Below the pieces are notes generated by a model. It made no database searches and had not been told where the DNA came from. It worked only from the letters and a program-made list of their open reading frames with translations. 64,000 nucleotides of DNA from Clostridium algoriphilum. Its GTDB lineage: Bacteria > Bacillota > Clostridia > Clostridiales > Clostridiaceae. Position numbers and translations under genes: made by a program. Each line of letters opens with the position of its first letter. The stretch's first letter is position 1. Of the stretch, positions 11,689-21,786 are shown piece by piece. The stretch covers positions 1-64,000 of the forward strand of contig NZ_JAIZZK010000019.1 in assembly GCF_020443705.1 (NCBI RefSeq). The letters run 5' to 3'.

Positions 11689-12315
11689 ATGAAAATTATA
11701 GAAATGATGGGAAAAACCGTAGATGATGCAATAAGTAAATCACTTATGGAATTAAAAGTTACAATAGACAAAGTAAAAGTGGAAACTATAGATGAAGGAA
11801 GTAAAGGGTTTTTAAATATTATAGGGGTAAAACCTGCCAAAATTAGAGTTACGGTTAAAAGAGATAGTTTAAATGAAGCTAAAATTTTTTTAAAAGAAGT
11901 ATTAAATTCAATGAACATGAAAGCAGAAGTGAATCTTAAGGATGAAAATAATGAGATTAAGGTTGATTTAATTGGACCTAACATGGGATTATTAATTGGA
12001 TATAGAGGCGAAACTTTAGATGCACTTCAATACCTTGTAAGTTTAGTTGTAAACAAGAATCATGATGAAGAGTATAAAAGAGTAGTATTAGATACTGAAA
12101 ATTATAGAGCAAAACGAGAAGAGACTTTGAAAAGACTTGCATCTAAAATTGCATATAAAGTAAGGGTTAGTGGTAGAGTGTTAAAACTTGAGCCTATGAA
12201 TCCTTACGAGAGAAGAATAATACATTCTACGCTTCAAAATGATTCATATATTTACACATTTAGCGAAGGTGAAGAGCCCTATAGAAGAGTTGTAGTTGAT
12301 TTAAAGAAAGCCTAA
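11689..12315 (+). CDS. khpB: RNA-binding protein KhpB (Jag)
   Basis: A 208-residue Jag/KhpB protein. The Jag N-terminal domain is at about 1-50, a KH domain follows (GPNMGLLIGYRGETLDALQ near 99-117) and an R3H domain is at the C-terminus with ERRIIHSTLQ. In other Firmicutes it partners with KhpA and affects cell elongation and small-RNA biology. It lies downstream of yidC, as usual. Its last codons form the left arm of a terminator hairpin. Confidence 0.94.
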   Translation: MKIIEMMGKTVDDAISKSLMELKVTIDKVKVETIDEGSKGFLNIIGVKPAKIRVTVKRDSLNEAKIFLKEVLNSMNMKAEVNLKDENNEIKVDLIGPNMGLLIGYRGETLDALQYLVSLVVNKNHDEEYKRVVLDTENYRAKREETLKRLASKIAYKVRVSGRVLKLEPMNPYERRIIHSTLQNDSYIYTFSEGEEPYRRVVVDLKKA

Positions 12316-12328
12316 GGGCTTTCTTTTT
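12303..12328 (+). terminator. Terminator overlapping the khpB stop codon
   Basis: AAAGAAAGCC (12303-12312) pairs with the GGCTTTCTTT arm (12317-12326), followed by Ts. The stop codon TAA is in the loop, so the coding end doubles as the stem. Confidence 0.8.
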
Positions 12329-12532
12329 AAATTAAAAAATAATTGTAACGGTGATTCTATTCTTAAAATCCAAAGTTACTAATATACAGTTAAGTTAATA
12401 ATCTAACGTTGAATTTTACGAATACAATTAAAATGCTAATAAAGAGGCAATACAAATAACAAAGATTTTAGATATAATGTAATTAATATGGATATAATAA
12501 TAAATACTTATAAAATTAGGAGGGCATATTTA

Positions 12533-13909
12533 ATGAAAGAATTTGATACTATAGCTGCGATATCAACTAGTATAGGAGAAGGTGGGATATCTATTATTAG
12601 GATATCTGGTGATAAGTCAATAGAAATAGTGGGAAGTCTATTTGTAGGTAAAAATGATAGAAAACTTAATGATTTCAAATCTTATACTATGAGATATGGC
12701 CATGTGGTTGATAAAAATGGGAGTAGACTAGATGAAGTGATTATTTCCTATATGAAAGGGCCTAGAAGTTTTACTGCAGAGGATACAATTGAAATCAATT
12801 GTCATGGAGGAGTAGTTGGGACTAATAGAATATTACAGGAAATTATTCGCGCAGGAGCGAGAATGGCGGAACCTGGAGAATTTACTAAAAGAGCATTTCT
12901 AAATGGAAGAATTGATTTAAGTCAGGCAGAAGCAGTTATAGATATAATAAGAGCAAAGACAGAACTTAGTATGAAGTCAGCGCTTATGCAATCAGAAGGT
13001 TCTATTTCCAAGGAAATAAAAGCGATTAGAAATACATTACTTACTGTAATTGCGCGTATTGAGGTTACGGTTGATTACCCAGAAGAGGATATTGAAGAAG
13101 TAACTGCAAAAGATGTTATTGAAGATGTTAATAAAGTAATAAGTAATATAGATCTACTTTTAAGCACAGCTGATGAAGGCAAAATTTTAAGAGAGGGGCT
13201 TAGCACTGTTATAGTTGGAAAACCTAATGTAGGAAAATCATCACTTTTAAATGCGCTTGTTAAAGAGAAAAGAGCTATTGTTACAGACGTACCAGGTACA
13301 ACTCGGGATGCAATAGAAGAGTATATAAGTATTGAAGGGATACCAATTAAGATAGTAGATACTGCAGGTATTCGCGAGACTGATGACAAAGTTGAAAAAA
13401 TTGGAGTGGAAAAATCAAAAGAAAAAATAGATGAAGCAGATTTAGTTATTTTAATATTAGATTCAAGTATGGAGTTAAGTCATGAGGATAAAGAAATTAT
13501 TGAATATATTAAAGAAAAAAAATATATAGTATTATTAAATAAAAGCGATTTAGGTGGTAAAATAGATATAAGTGAATTAAAAACTCTAAAGTCAAAATAT
13601 ATAACTAATATTTCAGTAAAAACAGGTGAAGGGTTACATTATGTTAAAGATCATATAAAAGATTTGTTTTTTAATGGAGAAATTAAAACTGAAGGTGTGT
13701 TCGTTACAAATAATAGACATAAACAATCTTTAATAAGAGCAAAAGAAAACTTAGAATCATCATTAAATGCACTAGAATATACATCAGCTATAGATCTGGC
13801 ATCAATTGACATTCGAAATGCATGGGTGAATTTAGGCGAGATTACGGGAGAAGCTTTAGAGGAAGATATTATACACAAGATATTTTCAGAATTTTGTTTA
13901 GGAAAGTAG
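12533..13909 (+). CDS. mnmE: tRNA-5-carboxymethylaminomethyluridine GTPase MnmE
   Basis: MnmE of 458 residues, which with MnmG modifies the wobble uridine (U34) of several tRNAs. The N-terminal tetrahydrofolate-binding domain is followed by a helical domain with an inserted G domain: G1 GKPNVGKS at 229-236, G2 TTRD 256-259, G3 DTAG 276-279, G4 NKSD 336-339. It ends in FCLGK, whose cysteine is the conserved family residue. The start at 12533 is chosen from AGGAGG at 12518-12523 and the conserved N-terminus. mnmG begins 8 bases after the stop. Confidence 0.97.
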   Translation: MKEFDTIAAISTSIGEGGISIIRISGDKSIEIVGSLFVGKNDRKLNDFKSYTMRYGHVVDKNGSRLDEVIISYMKGPRSFTAEDTIEINCHGGVVGTNRILQEIIRAGARMAEPGEFTKRAFLNGRIDLSQAEAVIDIIRAKTELSMKSALMQSEGSISKEIKAIRNTLLTVIARIEVTVDYPEEDIEEVTAKDVIEDVNKVISNIDLLLSTADEGKILREGLSTVIVGKPNVGKSSLLNALVKEKRAIVTDVPGTTRDAIEEYISIEGIPIKIVDTAGIRETDDKVEKIGVEKSKEKIDEADLVILILDSSMELSHEDKEIIEYIKEKKYIVLLNKSDLGGKIDISELKTLKSKYITNISVKTGEGLHYVKDHIKDLFFNGEIKTEGVFVTNNRHKQSLIRAKENLESSLNALEYTSAIDLASIDIRNAWVNLGEITGEALEEDIIHKIFSEFCLGK

Positions 13910-13917
13910 GGATAAAT

Positions 13918-15810
13918 ATGAAATACGATGCAGGAAATTTTGATGTTATAGTTATTGGAGCTGGTCATGCAGGTTGTGAGGCAGCTCTAGCATCTGCAAG
14001 AATAGGATGCAAAACTTTAATTTGTGCTATTAATTTAGATAGCGTGGCTTTAATGCCATGTAATCCTAATATTGGCGGCACTGCCAAAGGACATCTAGTA
14101 AGGGAAATAGATGCACTTGGTGGTGAAATGGGAATAAATATTGATAATACATATATACAATCAAGAATGCTAAATAAATCTAAAGGTCCAGCAGTGTTCT
14201 CATTAAGGGCTCAAGCGGATAAAAAAGCATACGGTCTTAGAATGAAAAATGTATTGGAAAATCAAGAAAATTTACAATTAAGACAATTAGAAATAATATC
14301 AATAGATGTAGCTGATGGAAAAATAAAGGGTGTACTTACAAAACATGGTGCATATTTCACTACAAAAGCAATTGTTATAGCTTCTGGAACATACTTAAAA
14401 TCAAAAGTTATAATTGGAGATCTTAGTTATAGTGAAGGCCCTAGCGGATTGCTTCCGGCGAACGAACTATCTAATTCGTTAGATAAACTGGGAATAACAC
14501 TTCGACGATTTAAAACAGGAACTCCTGCTAGAATAAATAGACGTTCAGTAGATTTTTCTAAAATGGAAGCTCAAAATGGTGATTCAGAAATAGTTCCATT
14601 TTCATTTATTAGTGAAGATATAAGTCGCGATCAGCTATGTTGTTATTTAACTTATACGAATGAGAATACTCATAACGTAATTAGAAAGAATATTCATAGA
14701 TCCCCCCTTTATAATGGCTCAATTACAAGTACAGGACCTAGATATTGTCCATCTATTGAAGATAAAGTAATGAGATTTACAGATAAGGAAAGACACCAGA
14801 TATTTATAGAACCTGAAGGTGAGAATACAGAGGAGATGTATGTTCAAGGTATGTCTAGCTCACTTCCTGAAGAAGTACAAGTAGAAATGTTAAAAACAGT
14901 GCAGGGACTTGAGAATGTAGAAATTATGAGAACAGCATACGCTATAGAATATGACTGTATAGATTCAACGGATTTAAAACTCTCTTTGGAATTTAAAAAT
15001 ATTAAGGGATTATTTTCAGCTGGTCAAATAAATGGTAGCTCAGGATATGAAGAAGCAGCTTCTCAAGGCATTATTGCAGGAATTAATGCGGCACTTACTA
15101 TTCAAGGTAAAGAACCATTAATACTTAAAAGGTCGGATGGTTATATAGGTGTTCTAATTGATGATTTAGTTACTAAAGGGACCAATGAACCATATAGAAT
15201 GATGACTTCAAGGGCAGAGTATAGATTGTTATTAAGACAGGATAATGCTGATTTAAGATTAACTGAAATTGGATATAATGTAGGACTAGTTAAAGAACAT
15301 AGATACGAAATATTTACAAAAAAGAAGACGCAGATCGAAGAGGAAATTGAAAGAATAAAACATTTGCAGATTACAAACAAAAAGGAAATTGAAGAATTTC
15401 TAATTTCTGTTAATTCAACGCCTCTAAAGAAACCTATAAGTTTATATGAACTTATAAAAAGACCGGAACTTGATTATTATATAATTGAAAAATTGGACAA
15501 GGATAGACCTAAATTAAATAAGTATATACAACAGCAGGTTAATATTGTTTCAAAATATGAAGGTTACATCCAAAAGCAGTTAGATCAAATCAAACAATTT
15601 AAGAAGTTTGAAAATAAAATCATATCAAAAGACATAAATTATGACAAAGTAAAGGGATTAAGAATAGAGGCTATGCAAAAACTAGGTAAAATTAAACCGG
15701 AAAGTATAGGTCAAGCTTCTAGAATATCTGGGGTTTCACCCGCTGATATGTCTGTTTTAATGATATACCTAGAACAACAAAAGAGGCTTAACAACATTTC
15801 AAAGGAATAG
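13918..15810 (+). CDS. mnmG: tRNA uridine 5-carboxymethylaminomethyl modification enzyme MnmG
   Basis: MnmG (GidA) of 630 residues, the FAD-dependent partner of MnmE. The dinucleotide-binding motif GAGHAG is at 14-19, the conserved [12 protein letters not shown] stretch follows, and the C-terminal helical domain binds MnmE. The start at 13918 is chosen to match the family N-terminus; the frame is open further upstream but inside mnmE. It sits in the usual mnmE-mnmG-rsmG order. Confidence 0.97.
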   Translation: MKYDAGNFDVIVIGAGHAGCEAALASARIGCKTLICAINLDSVALMPCNPNIGGTAKGHLVREIDALGGEMGINIDNTYIQSRMLNKSKGPAVFSLRAQADKKAYGLRMKNVLENQENLQLRQLEIISIDVADGKIKGVLTKHGAYFTTKAIVIASGTYLKSKVIIGDLSYSEGPSGLLPANELSNSLDKLGITLRRFKTGTPARINRRSVDFSKMEAQNGDSEIVPFSFISEDISRDQLCCYLTYTNENTHNVIRKNIHRSPLYNGSITSTGPRYCPSIEDKVMRFTDKERHQIFIEPEGENTEEMYVQGMSSSLPEEVQVEMLKTVQGLENVEIMRTAYAIEYDCIDSTDLKLSLEFKNIKGLFSAGQINGSSGYEEAASQGIIAGINAALTIQGKEPLILKRSDGYIGVLIDDLVTKGTNEPYRMMTSRAEYRLLLRQDNADLRLTEIGYNVGLVKEHRYEIFTKKKTQIEEEIERIKHLQITNKKEIEEFLISVNSTPLKKPISLYELIKRPELDYYIIEKLDKDRPKLNKYIQQQVNIVSKYEGYIQKQLDQIKQFKKFENKIISKDINYDKVKGLRIEAMQKLGKIKPESIGQASRISGVSPADMSVLMIYLEQQKRLNNISKE

Positions 15811-15833
15811 TCTTATAAATACGGAGGTGAAAT

Positions 15834-16553
15834 ATGGAATACTTTGATATATTAAATAAAGCAAGCAATAATGTAGGACTTAAATATGATGAAAAAAAGC
15901 ATGAACAGTTTATGAAATATAAAGGGCTTATAAAGGAATGGAATGAAAAAGTTAATTTGACTGCTATAAAAGAAGATGAGGCAATAGTAAAAAAACACTT
16001 TATTGATTCTATGAAGGTTTTTAAATTTGATCAGCTAAAGAATGCAAAAAATATAATAGATATTGGTACTGGAGGAGGTTTTCCAGGTATCCCTATGAAA
16101 ATAATAAAACCAGAAATAAATATAGTTTTATTAGATTCACTTAATAAGAGGATTAATTTTTTAAATGAAGTAATTAAATCACTGCAATTAGAGAATATTA
16201 AAGCTATTCATGGTAGAGCAGAGGATTTTGCACAAGAAATGAAATATAGAGAAAAATTTGATGTTGCAGTTTCAAGGGCTGTTGCTAATTTAACAGTTTT
16301 AAGTGAATATTGTATACCTTATGTAAAGGTTGGAGGATATTTTGTTGCAATGAAGGGTCCAGCGGTTGAAGAGGAAATAAAGCAATCGAGGAATGCAATA
16401 AGACTTCTTGGTGGACGGATAGAACATATAGAAAAAGTACAAATTGAAGATAGTGATTTAGATCATAATCTAGTAATAATAAGTAAAATTACGTCTACCA
16501 ATAAAAAATATCCTAGAAAAGCAGGAATGGTTGCTAAAAGTCCTTTATTATAA
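15834..16553 (+). CDS. rsmG: 16S rRNA (guanine-N7)-methyltransferase RsmG
   Basis: RsmG (GidB) of 239 residues, which methylates N7 of a guanine in the 530 loop of 16S rRNA; its loss gives low-level streptomycin resistance in several bacteria. The SAM-binding motif [13 protein letters not shown] is at 76-88. GGAGGTG precedes the ATG, and mnmG ends 23 bases upstream. Confidence 0.96.
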   Translation: MEYFDILNKASNNVGLKYDEKKHEQFMKYKGLIKEWNEKVNLTAIKEDEAIVKKHFIDSMKVFKFDQLKNAKNIIDIGTGGGFPGIPMKIIKPEINIVLLDSLNKRINFLNEVIKSLQLENIKAIHGRAEDFAQEMKYREKFDVAVSRAVANLTVLSEYCIPYVKVGGYFVAMKGPAVEEEIKQSRNAIRLLGGRIEHIEKVQIEDSDLDHNLVIISKITSTNKKYPRKAGMVAKSPLL

Positions 16554-16735
16554 TATTGTTGGAGAACCATAGGTTAAGAACACCATGCCAATTGATGATA
16601 AATGTTATAATTTGTCGTACGAAATATATAAAAAAAAGAAGGAAATAACATAAAAATAGAGAATTGTTAATAAAAGGTAAAAAAAGGTAAAAAGAAAATA
16701 CAAAAGGAAAAGGAAAAATTGAGGGATGGTATATT

Positions 16736-17515
16736 ATGCAAAATAATGTAAATTACGTATCTATAGAATTGATTTCTCCAAATGTTTATCAGCCTAGAAA
16801 ACATTTTAATGAAGAAACTATTGAGGAACTATCTCAGTCAATAAAAGCATATGGAATAATTCAACCACTAACAGTTAGAAAAAGTGGGGAAAACAGATAT
16901 GAATTAGTAGCCGGCGAGAGAAGATTAAGAGCAGCGAAAAAAATAGGGCTTGAACAAGTCCCAGTAATTATTATAGATATTACAGACAAAGATTCTGCAG
17001 CAATTGCACTACTCGAAAATTTACAACGGGAAGACCTAAACTTTTTTGAAGAAGCTATGGCTTATTATAACCTTATTAAAGATCATTCTTACACACAAGA
17101 ACATTTGGCACAAATGATAGGAAAAAAACAATCAACTATTGCAAATAAATTAAGACTACTTAAGTTAGATAATGAAATAACCAATATATTAGTTGAAAAT
17201 AAGCTCACTGAGAGGCATGCTAGAGCTTTGCTAAGACTATCTGATGTGAACATCCAAAAGAAAGTACTTAAGATAATTGTTGATAAGTCGCTTAATGTTA
17301 AAAAGACTGAAGAACTTATTGAAAAAGAATTGTTGAAGTTATGTAGAGATGAAGTATCTACTAGCGGAAAGAAAAAAATAAAAGGGATTTTTGCACCTAG
17401 AGTATACATAAATACTATTAAACAAGTTTTTGATAAATATGGCATTAATGCAGAATATAAATCTAAAGAATTAGAAGACAGTATAGAGGTAATAATAAGA
17501 ATACCAAAAAAATAA
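16736..17515 (+). CDS. noc: Nucleoid occlusion protein Noc (ParB family)
   Basis: A 259-residue ParB-family protein with the CTP-binding GERR motif at 60-63 and a central helix-turn-helix (EHLAQMIGKKQSTIANKLRL). Its place between rsmG and parA is that of noc in B. subtilis, where Noc binds its own sites and blocks Z-ring assembly over the nucleoid. A canonical Noc-binding site was not found in this window, so the name rests on gene order and family; it could be a second ParB paralogue. Confidence 0.82.
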   Translation: MQNNVNYVSIELISPNVYQPRKHFNEETIEELSQSIKAYGIIQPLTVRKSGENRYELVAGERRLRAAKKIGLEQVPVIIIDITDKDSAAIALLENLQREDLNFFEEAMAYYNLIKDHSYTQEHLAQMIGKKQSTIANKLRLLKLDNEITNILVENKLTERHARALLRLSDVNIQKKVLKIIVDKSLNVKKTEELIEKELLKLCRDEVSTSGKKKIKGIFAPRVYINTIKQVFDKYGINAEYKSKELEDSIEVIIRIPKK

Positions 17516-17517
17516 AT

Positions 17518-17557
17518 AAAAAAACAGAGTGTTTCACGTGAAACACTCTGTTTTTTT
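17518..17557. terminator. parS: noc terminator containing a perfect parS site
   Basis: A perfect 40-bp palindrome ending in Ts. Its centre, 17530-17545, is TGTTTCACGTGAAACA, the consensus parS. The same DNA is therefore a rho-independent terminator in RNA and a ParB loading site as duplex. Confidence 0.93.
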
Positions 17558-17677
17558 TATATTTATGTTAAATATCTTTAAAAGCACTATTAAAACATAT
17601 AACATAAATATATAATGAACTATATGCAAAAATAACATGTCGAAATATATACATTATTTTGAAGGGTAGGTGTAGTC

Positions 17678-18445
17678 ATGAAAACAATATGTATTTTTAA
17701 TCAAAAGGGGGGAGTAGGTAAAACTACTACGAATATAAATTTATGCTCTTATTTAGCTATGCAAGGTAAAAAAATATTAACTATAGATATTGATCCTCAA
17801 GGAAATACTACAAGTGGATTAGGATTTGATAAAAAAAATATTAATTTATCAACATATGATTTATTAATATCTGATATTTCCATTAGGGAAACTATAAAAG
17901 AATGCGAACTTGTAAATAATTTATACCTAGTACCCTCTACAATGGAACTTGCGGGTGCAGAAATAGAATTGATAAATAAAAGTAATCGTGAAAACATATT
18001 AAAAGAGAAACTCAAAGAAATTGAAGGAGAATTTGATTATATTTTTATAGATTGTCCTCCTTCATTAGGAATTTTAACTATTAATGCACTTACGGCAGCT
18101 AGTAATGTGTTAACACCTATTCAATGTGAATATTATGCTTTAGAAGGGGTTGGCCAATTAGTAAATACAATACAATTAGTTAAAAAATCTTTAAATAAAA
18201 ATCTTGAATTCGAGGGTATTATTTTAAGTATGTACGATAACAGAACCAAACTTTGTAATGAAGTTGTATTAGAAGTTAAAAAATATTTTAATGATAAAGT
18301 ATACGTTACAACTATACCTAGAAATATACGATTAGCTGAAGCACCAAGTTTTGGATTACCAATTATGCTTTATGACGATAAATGCAAGGGAGCAGATGCT
18401 TACAAAGATTTAGCAATTGAGTTTTTAGATAGACAAAGGAGATGA
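17678..18445 (+). CDS. parA: Chromosome partitioning ATPase ParA (Soj)
   Basis: ParA/Soj of 255 residues, a dimerising ATPase that binds DNA nonspecifically and acts with ParB-parS on origin segregation and DnaA control. The deviant Walker A KGGVGKTT starts at Lys10, and Walker B FIDCPPSLG follows. parB starts 6 bases after the stop, so they form one operon. Confidence 0.96.
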   Translation: MKTICIFNQKGGVGKTTTNINLCSYLAMQGKKILTIDIDPQGNTTSGLGFDKKNINLSTYDLLISDISIRETIKECELVNNLYLVPSTMELAGAEIELINKSNRENILKEKLKEIEGEFDYIFIDCPPSLGILTINALTAASNVLTPIQCEYYALEGVGQLVNTIQLVKKSLNKNLEFEGIILSMYDNRTKLCNEVVLEVKKYFNDKVYVTTIPRNIRLAEAPSFGLPIMLYDDKCKGADAYKDLAIEFLDRQRR

Positions 18446-18451
18446 TAGAAG

Positions 18452-19300
18452 TTGAGTAAAAAATTTGGATTAGGTAAAGGTTTGAGCGCTTTAATACCAG
18501 AAGAAGAAATTATTGAAGGTGATTCCACTGTTTTTAAGATACCTATAAATTTAATTAAAGCTAATAAAGATCAGCCAAGAAAAAACTTTGATCCTGAAAA
18601 AATATCGGAATTGGCACAGTCAATAAAAGAGCATGGAGTTATTCAACCTATTATTTTAAATAAACAAGAAAATATATACATAGTTATAGCGGGCGAAAGA
18701 AGGTTTAGGGCTGCAAAAAGTATTGGACTTGAAGAAATACCTGCAATCATTATGGAGTTAGATAATAAAGAAGTATTAGAAATATCATTAATAGAAAATA
18801 TCCAAAGAGAGGACTTGAATCCTATTGAAGAAGCAATAGCTTATAAGAAACTGTTAAAAGATTTTGGTCTTACACAGGAAGAAATAAGTAAGAAGGTATC
18901 TAAATCAAGAACTGCTATAACCAATTGCATGAGATTATTAAATTTAGATGAAAGAGTTCAAGAGTACATAGTAGATCAAGTAATATCAGAGGGGCATGGA
19001 CGTGCTATATTGGGAATAAATGATAAGCAGCTCCAATATGAGGTTGCTCAAAAAGTGATTGAAAACAACCTTAGTGTTAGGGAAACTGAGAGATTAGTAA
19101 AAAATTTGGGGAAAGAAAATCAAGAAAGAATAGTTGAAAATAAAAATGATATATATTATAAAGACATAATGAATAAATTAGAAAATCATTTTGGAACTAA
19201 GGTTTTAATAAATTCTAAAAACAAAAATAAGGGTAAAATAGAAATTGAGTATTATTCAGAAGAAGATTTTGAAAGGATTTTAGAAGTTTTTAATATATAA
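18452..19300 (+). CDS. parB: Chromosome partitioning protein ParB (Spo0J)
   Basis: ParB/Spo0J of 282 residues, a CTP-dependent DNA clamp loaded at parS that recruits SMC and stimulates ParA. The N-terminus KKFGLGKGLSALIPE is the ParA-activating tail, GERR lies at 81-84, a helix-turn-helix follows and the C-terminal dimerisation domain ends the protein. The start is TTG at 18452, preceded by AAAGGAGATGAT. A parS site begins on the base after the stop codon. Confidence 0.96.
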   Translation: MSKKFGLGKGLSALIPEEEIIEGDSTVFKIPINLIKANKDQPRKNFDPEKISELAQSIKEHGVIQPIILNKQENIYIVIAGERRFRAAKSIGLEEIPAIIMELDNKEVLEISLIENIQREDLNPIEEAIAYKKLLKDFGLTQEEISKKVSKSRTAITNCMRLLNLDERVQEYIVDQVISEGHGRAILGINDKQLQYEVAQKVIENNLSVRETERLVKNLGKENQERIVENKNDIYYKDIMNKLENHFGTKVLINSKNKNKGKIEIEYYSEEDFERILEVFNI

Positions 19301-19316
19301 TGTTTCACGTGAAACA
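19301..19316. other. parS: parS site
   Basis: TGTTTCACGTGAAACA, a perfect 16-bp consensus parS palindrome directly after the parB stop codon. Together with the site at 17530 it brackets parAB about 10 kb from oriC. Confidence 0.96.
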
Positions 19317-19339
19317 TAATGGAAAGGATGTAATTTTTA

Positions 19340-19843
19340 ATGCAGAATATAATTAATTTTATAAATAGTGCACAAATATATATAACAATAGCTCTTATGA
19401 TTCTTGTATTTATTTTAATTATAATAGTTATAATTACCTATACATCTTTAATTAAAATAGAATCAAGATACCGAAAACTAATGAGAGGTGCAAGTACAAA
19501 AAATTTAGAAGACATAGTTATATCTTATTTAGATAAAATAGATGAAGTACAAAAACAAAATGGAATTATGAAACAACTTTATGAACAAATAAATGGAAAA
19601 TTATCGGGTTGTGTGCAAAAAACTTCAATGATAAGATACAAAGCCTTTGACGATATGGGAAGTGATTTAAGTTTTTCTATAGCATTACTTGATGGAGACA
19701 TAAATGGCGTTATATTAACAAGTATTTACGGTAGAAATGAGAGTACGACTTATGCAAAACCAATAAATAAAGGAATATCTAGGTACGAATTATCTGATGA
19801 AGAAAATAAAGTGTTAGAGCAAGCTATAATTTCAAAAGAATAA
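19340..19843 (+). CDS. DUF4446 membrane protein
   Basis: A 167-residue protein with one N-terminal membrane helix (about 12-36) and a soluble domain typical of DUF4446, commonly found just after parB in clostridia. The helix is followed by a basic, coiled stretch. Function is unknown; the constant position suggests a link to origin or envelope biology, but that is inference. GGAAAGGA precedes the ATG. Confidence 0.8.
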   Translation: MQNIINFINSAQIYITIALMILVFILIIIVIITYTSLIKIESRYRKLMRGASTKNLEDIVISYLDKIDEVQKQNGIMKQLYEQINGKLSGCVQKTSMIRYKAFDDMGSDLSFSIALLDGDINGVILTSIYGRNESTTYAKPINKGISRYELSDEENKVLEQAIISKE

Positions 19844-19982
19844 GTAATAAGAATAAAATTAATTATTGTCATAGAAAACTTATTATAGAATACATATTAA
19901 GGTGAATTAAAAGATAATATAAAAACATGATTATTTCAAAACCTAAATCTAAATCTAAATCTAAAGTAAAAGATAACACAAA

Positions 19983-20032
19983 AAAATATAAAATTAAAAA
20001 TGTGCTAAAACTAATTTTTAATTTTATATTTT
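19983..20032. terminator. Convergent bidirectional terminator
   Basis: A perfect 19-bp A/T-only inverted repeat (19983-20001 and 20014-20032) between the plus-strand DUF4446 gene and the minus-strand yyaC; U-rich on either strand. A four-fold CTAAAT repeat lies just before it (19943-19966). Confidence 0.65.
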
Positions 20033-20070
20033 AATTAAATCAAAATAATATAAGTAATTACCAAATCTAA

Positions 20071-20673
20071 TTAACCTTCAACATCCTTTATATTAAACTC
20101 ATCATAAATAGAGCTATATTTTTTTTCACCTACAGTTTTCAGTATTGAATGATATAGACCTTTTGAAATAGCATCAGCAAGCATCATTACAGTATATAAT
20201 CTCGTGTTCTGGAGAACCATAAATTCAAAAGCTCCGGATATGTTTACTACTCCTGTTATGCTTAGATTACCTATTTTAGGCAAATTTTTATTCATAGCTG
20301 CACCGGGGCTTAAAGGTTTTTCTTCAACAATGATTTTACCTACATTTTGTAAACTCCCTAGGCAAGCATCTATTGCAATAATGTAGGGGTTGGTGTACGA
20401 ATAATTAATTTCATCAATTGTTTCACATAAATTTTTCGCATGTACGGGACACTCAAGACTACCATATATATGAATCTTGTTTCTAACTAAAAACTTAAGC
20501 TTGTTTCCAACTAGTGGTCCTAGACTATCACCAGTAGATCTGTCGGTTCCGATACATAAAACAACAATAGGGCGTGAACATTTAGCTATTGGAAAAATAT
20601 ATTGACTTATAGTATCTCTTAATTTAAAAGTGCAATCATTTGACATAGAGTCTAAAATAACCTTATTTACCAT
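20071..20673 (-). CDS. yyaC: Spore protease YyaC (DUF1256)
   Basis: A 200-residue YyaC/DUF1256 protein, related in fold to germination protease GPR and tied to sporulation. The family motif CIGTDRSTGDSLGPLVG is at about 40-57, and IAIDACLGS carries conserved acidic and cysteine positions. B. subtilis yyaC also lies near parAB. The ribosome site AGGAGG sits inside an inverted repeat, see the element at 20680. Confidence 0.9.
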   Translation of the reverse strand: MVNKVILDSMSNDCTFKLRDTISQYIFPIAKCSRPIVVLCIGTDRSTGDSLGPLVGNKLKFLVRNKIHIYGSLECPVHAKNLCETIDEINYSYTNPYIIAIDACLGSLQNVGKIIVEEKPLSPGAAMNKNLPKIGNLSITGVVNISGAFEFMVLQNTRLYTVMMLADAISKGLYHSILKTVGEKKYSSIYDEFNIKDVEG

Positions 20674-20679
20674 ATATAA

Positions 20680-20718
20680 AAAACCTCCTATTTGGATTTT
20701 AGCCAGGTAGGAGGTTTT
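20680..20718 (-). promoter_or_regulatory. Hairpin covering the yyaC ribosome binding site
   Basis: An 11-bp inverted repeat (20680-20690 and 20708-20718) with a 17-base loop. In minus-strand RNA the 3' arm contains UAGGAGG, the ribosome site of yyaC, paired to CCUCCUA. It could end transcription from the upstream permease gene and hide the yyaC ribosome site in read-through RNA. Confidence 0.6.
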
Positions 20719-20723
20719 CTATT

Positions 20724-21776
20724 CTATAAAACTTTAACTTTTCTTAATATATTATAAAATACCAATAAAAACATACAAAATAACATACCGACTATACCAT
20801 TTGCTTTAAGTCCTATAAATATAGAAGCAAGAACAGCCACAGGGTGGATGCCTAGTGAAGATGATACAATCTTAGGTTCAATAATTTGTCTTACAATTGT
20901 AATAATTATATAGGATATTAAAAGTCCTAAAGCGGATATATAATTATTAGATATAAAAAATATAATTATTAAAGGAAGATATATAGTTCCAATACCGAAA
21001 ATAGGCAGTAAATCAAATATACCACAGAGTACACTTAGGGTTACAGCATACTTAACTTTAAAAATTAAAAAAACAACTAATGTTTCTAAAAATGTTATAG
21101 TTATTATTAATAGATATGAAAGTAAGTAGTTTTTCAACATTTTTTTTGATTCATCAAATATATAATGTATTCTGTCTTCATTTTTAGATGGAATCAAATT
21201 AAACTTTTTTCTATCTGTTGATGATAAATCTTTTGTGAAAAAATATGTAGTAAGTAAAGTAAATAATAATACCATCAGAACATATGGTATGGCAGATACA
21301 AAATCTAGAGTTTGTGAAAATATTTTTGTAGATGCATTCATACTAATATTTATGGTTTTAGTTATATAGTTAGTAATATTTGATTCTATATTGTTAATTA
21401 TAGTAGGATCTAAATTTTTATAATAATTTTGTAAATTACTGAAAAAATTAAGTATAATGTCTTTATTTAAGGTAATATACGATTGAATATATTTAACAAG
21501 TTGTATTGATTCTGAGGTTAAAGTAGTGATTATTATAGACAATAATATGACAATTATAGTAAAGAATATCGTAGTAGTAAATAATGAAGCTATAGTATTT
21601 TTAATCTTCAGTTTTCTCATTAAATATATAGTTGGTATTTTAAGGAATGAAGCTAAAATAAGAGCAAATACAAAGGGGAGCGTGTAACCTATAGTTCCAA
21701 AGAAAATTACAAAAACAAATGTATACAAAACAAAAAAAATAGATAATTTATCGATTTTTTTAAAAATATTTTCCAT
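20724..21776 (-). CDS. AI-2E family transporter (PerM/YtvI-like)
   Basis: A 350-residue polytopic membrane protein of the AI-2E/PerM family. About eight hydrophobic segments are visible: two pairs near the N-terminus, a polar loop (about 85-150, rich in Asn and Lys), then the conserved C-terminal block LPIFGIGTIYLPLIIIFF and the following GIHPVAVLASIFIGLKANG. Substrates vary in this family (autoinducer, Na+/H+ exchange), so none is assigned. It ends 10 bases downstream of the aminotransferase gene start side, i.e. both are likely in one minus-strand unit. Confidence 0.82.
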   Translation of the reverse strand: MENIFKKIDKLSIFFVLYTFVFVIFFGTIGYTLPFVFALILASFLKIPTIYLMRKLKIKNTIASLFTTTIFFTIIVILLSIIITTLTSESIQLVKYIQSYITLNKDIILNFFSNLQNYYKNLDPTIINNIESNITNYITKTINISMNASTKIFSQTLDFVSAIPYVLMVLLFTLLTTYFFTKDLSSTDRKKFNLIPSKNEDRIHYIFDESKKMLKNYLLSYLLIITITFLETLVVFLIFKVKYAVTLSVLCGIFDLLPIFGIGTIYLPLIIIFFISNNYISALGLLISYIIITIVRQIIEPKIVSSSLGIHPVAVLASIFIGLKANGIVGMLFCMFLLVFYNILRKVKVL

Positions 21777-21786
21777 CTATTTTAAA

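Noticed and set aside
13075-13389. Minus-strand frames inside mnmE, gyrA, lonC and other genes
   Set aside because: They mirror conserved coding sequence on the other strand, lack ribosome sites and have biased, unfamily-like composition.
16584-16652. 22-codon frame in the rsmG-noc gap
   Set aside because: No ribosome site at a workable distance and no recognisable pattern.
16736-17515. Canonical Noc-binding sites near noc
   Set aside because: No CCCGGG-centred palindrome of the Bacillus type was found in the window, so none is reported.
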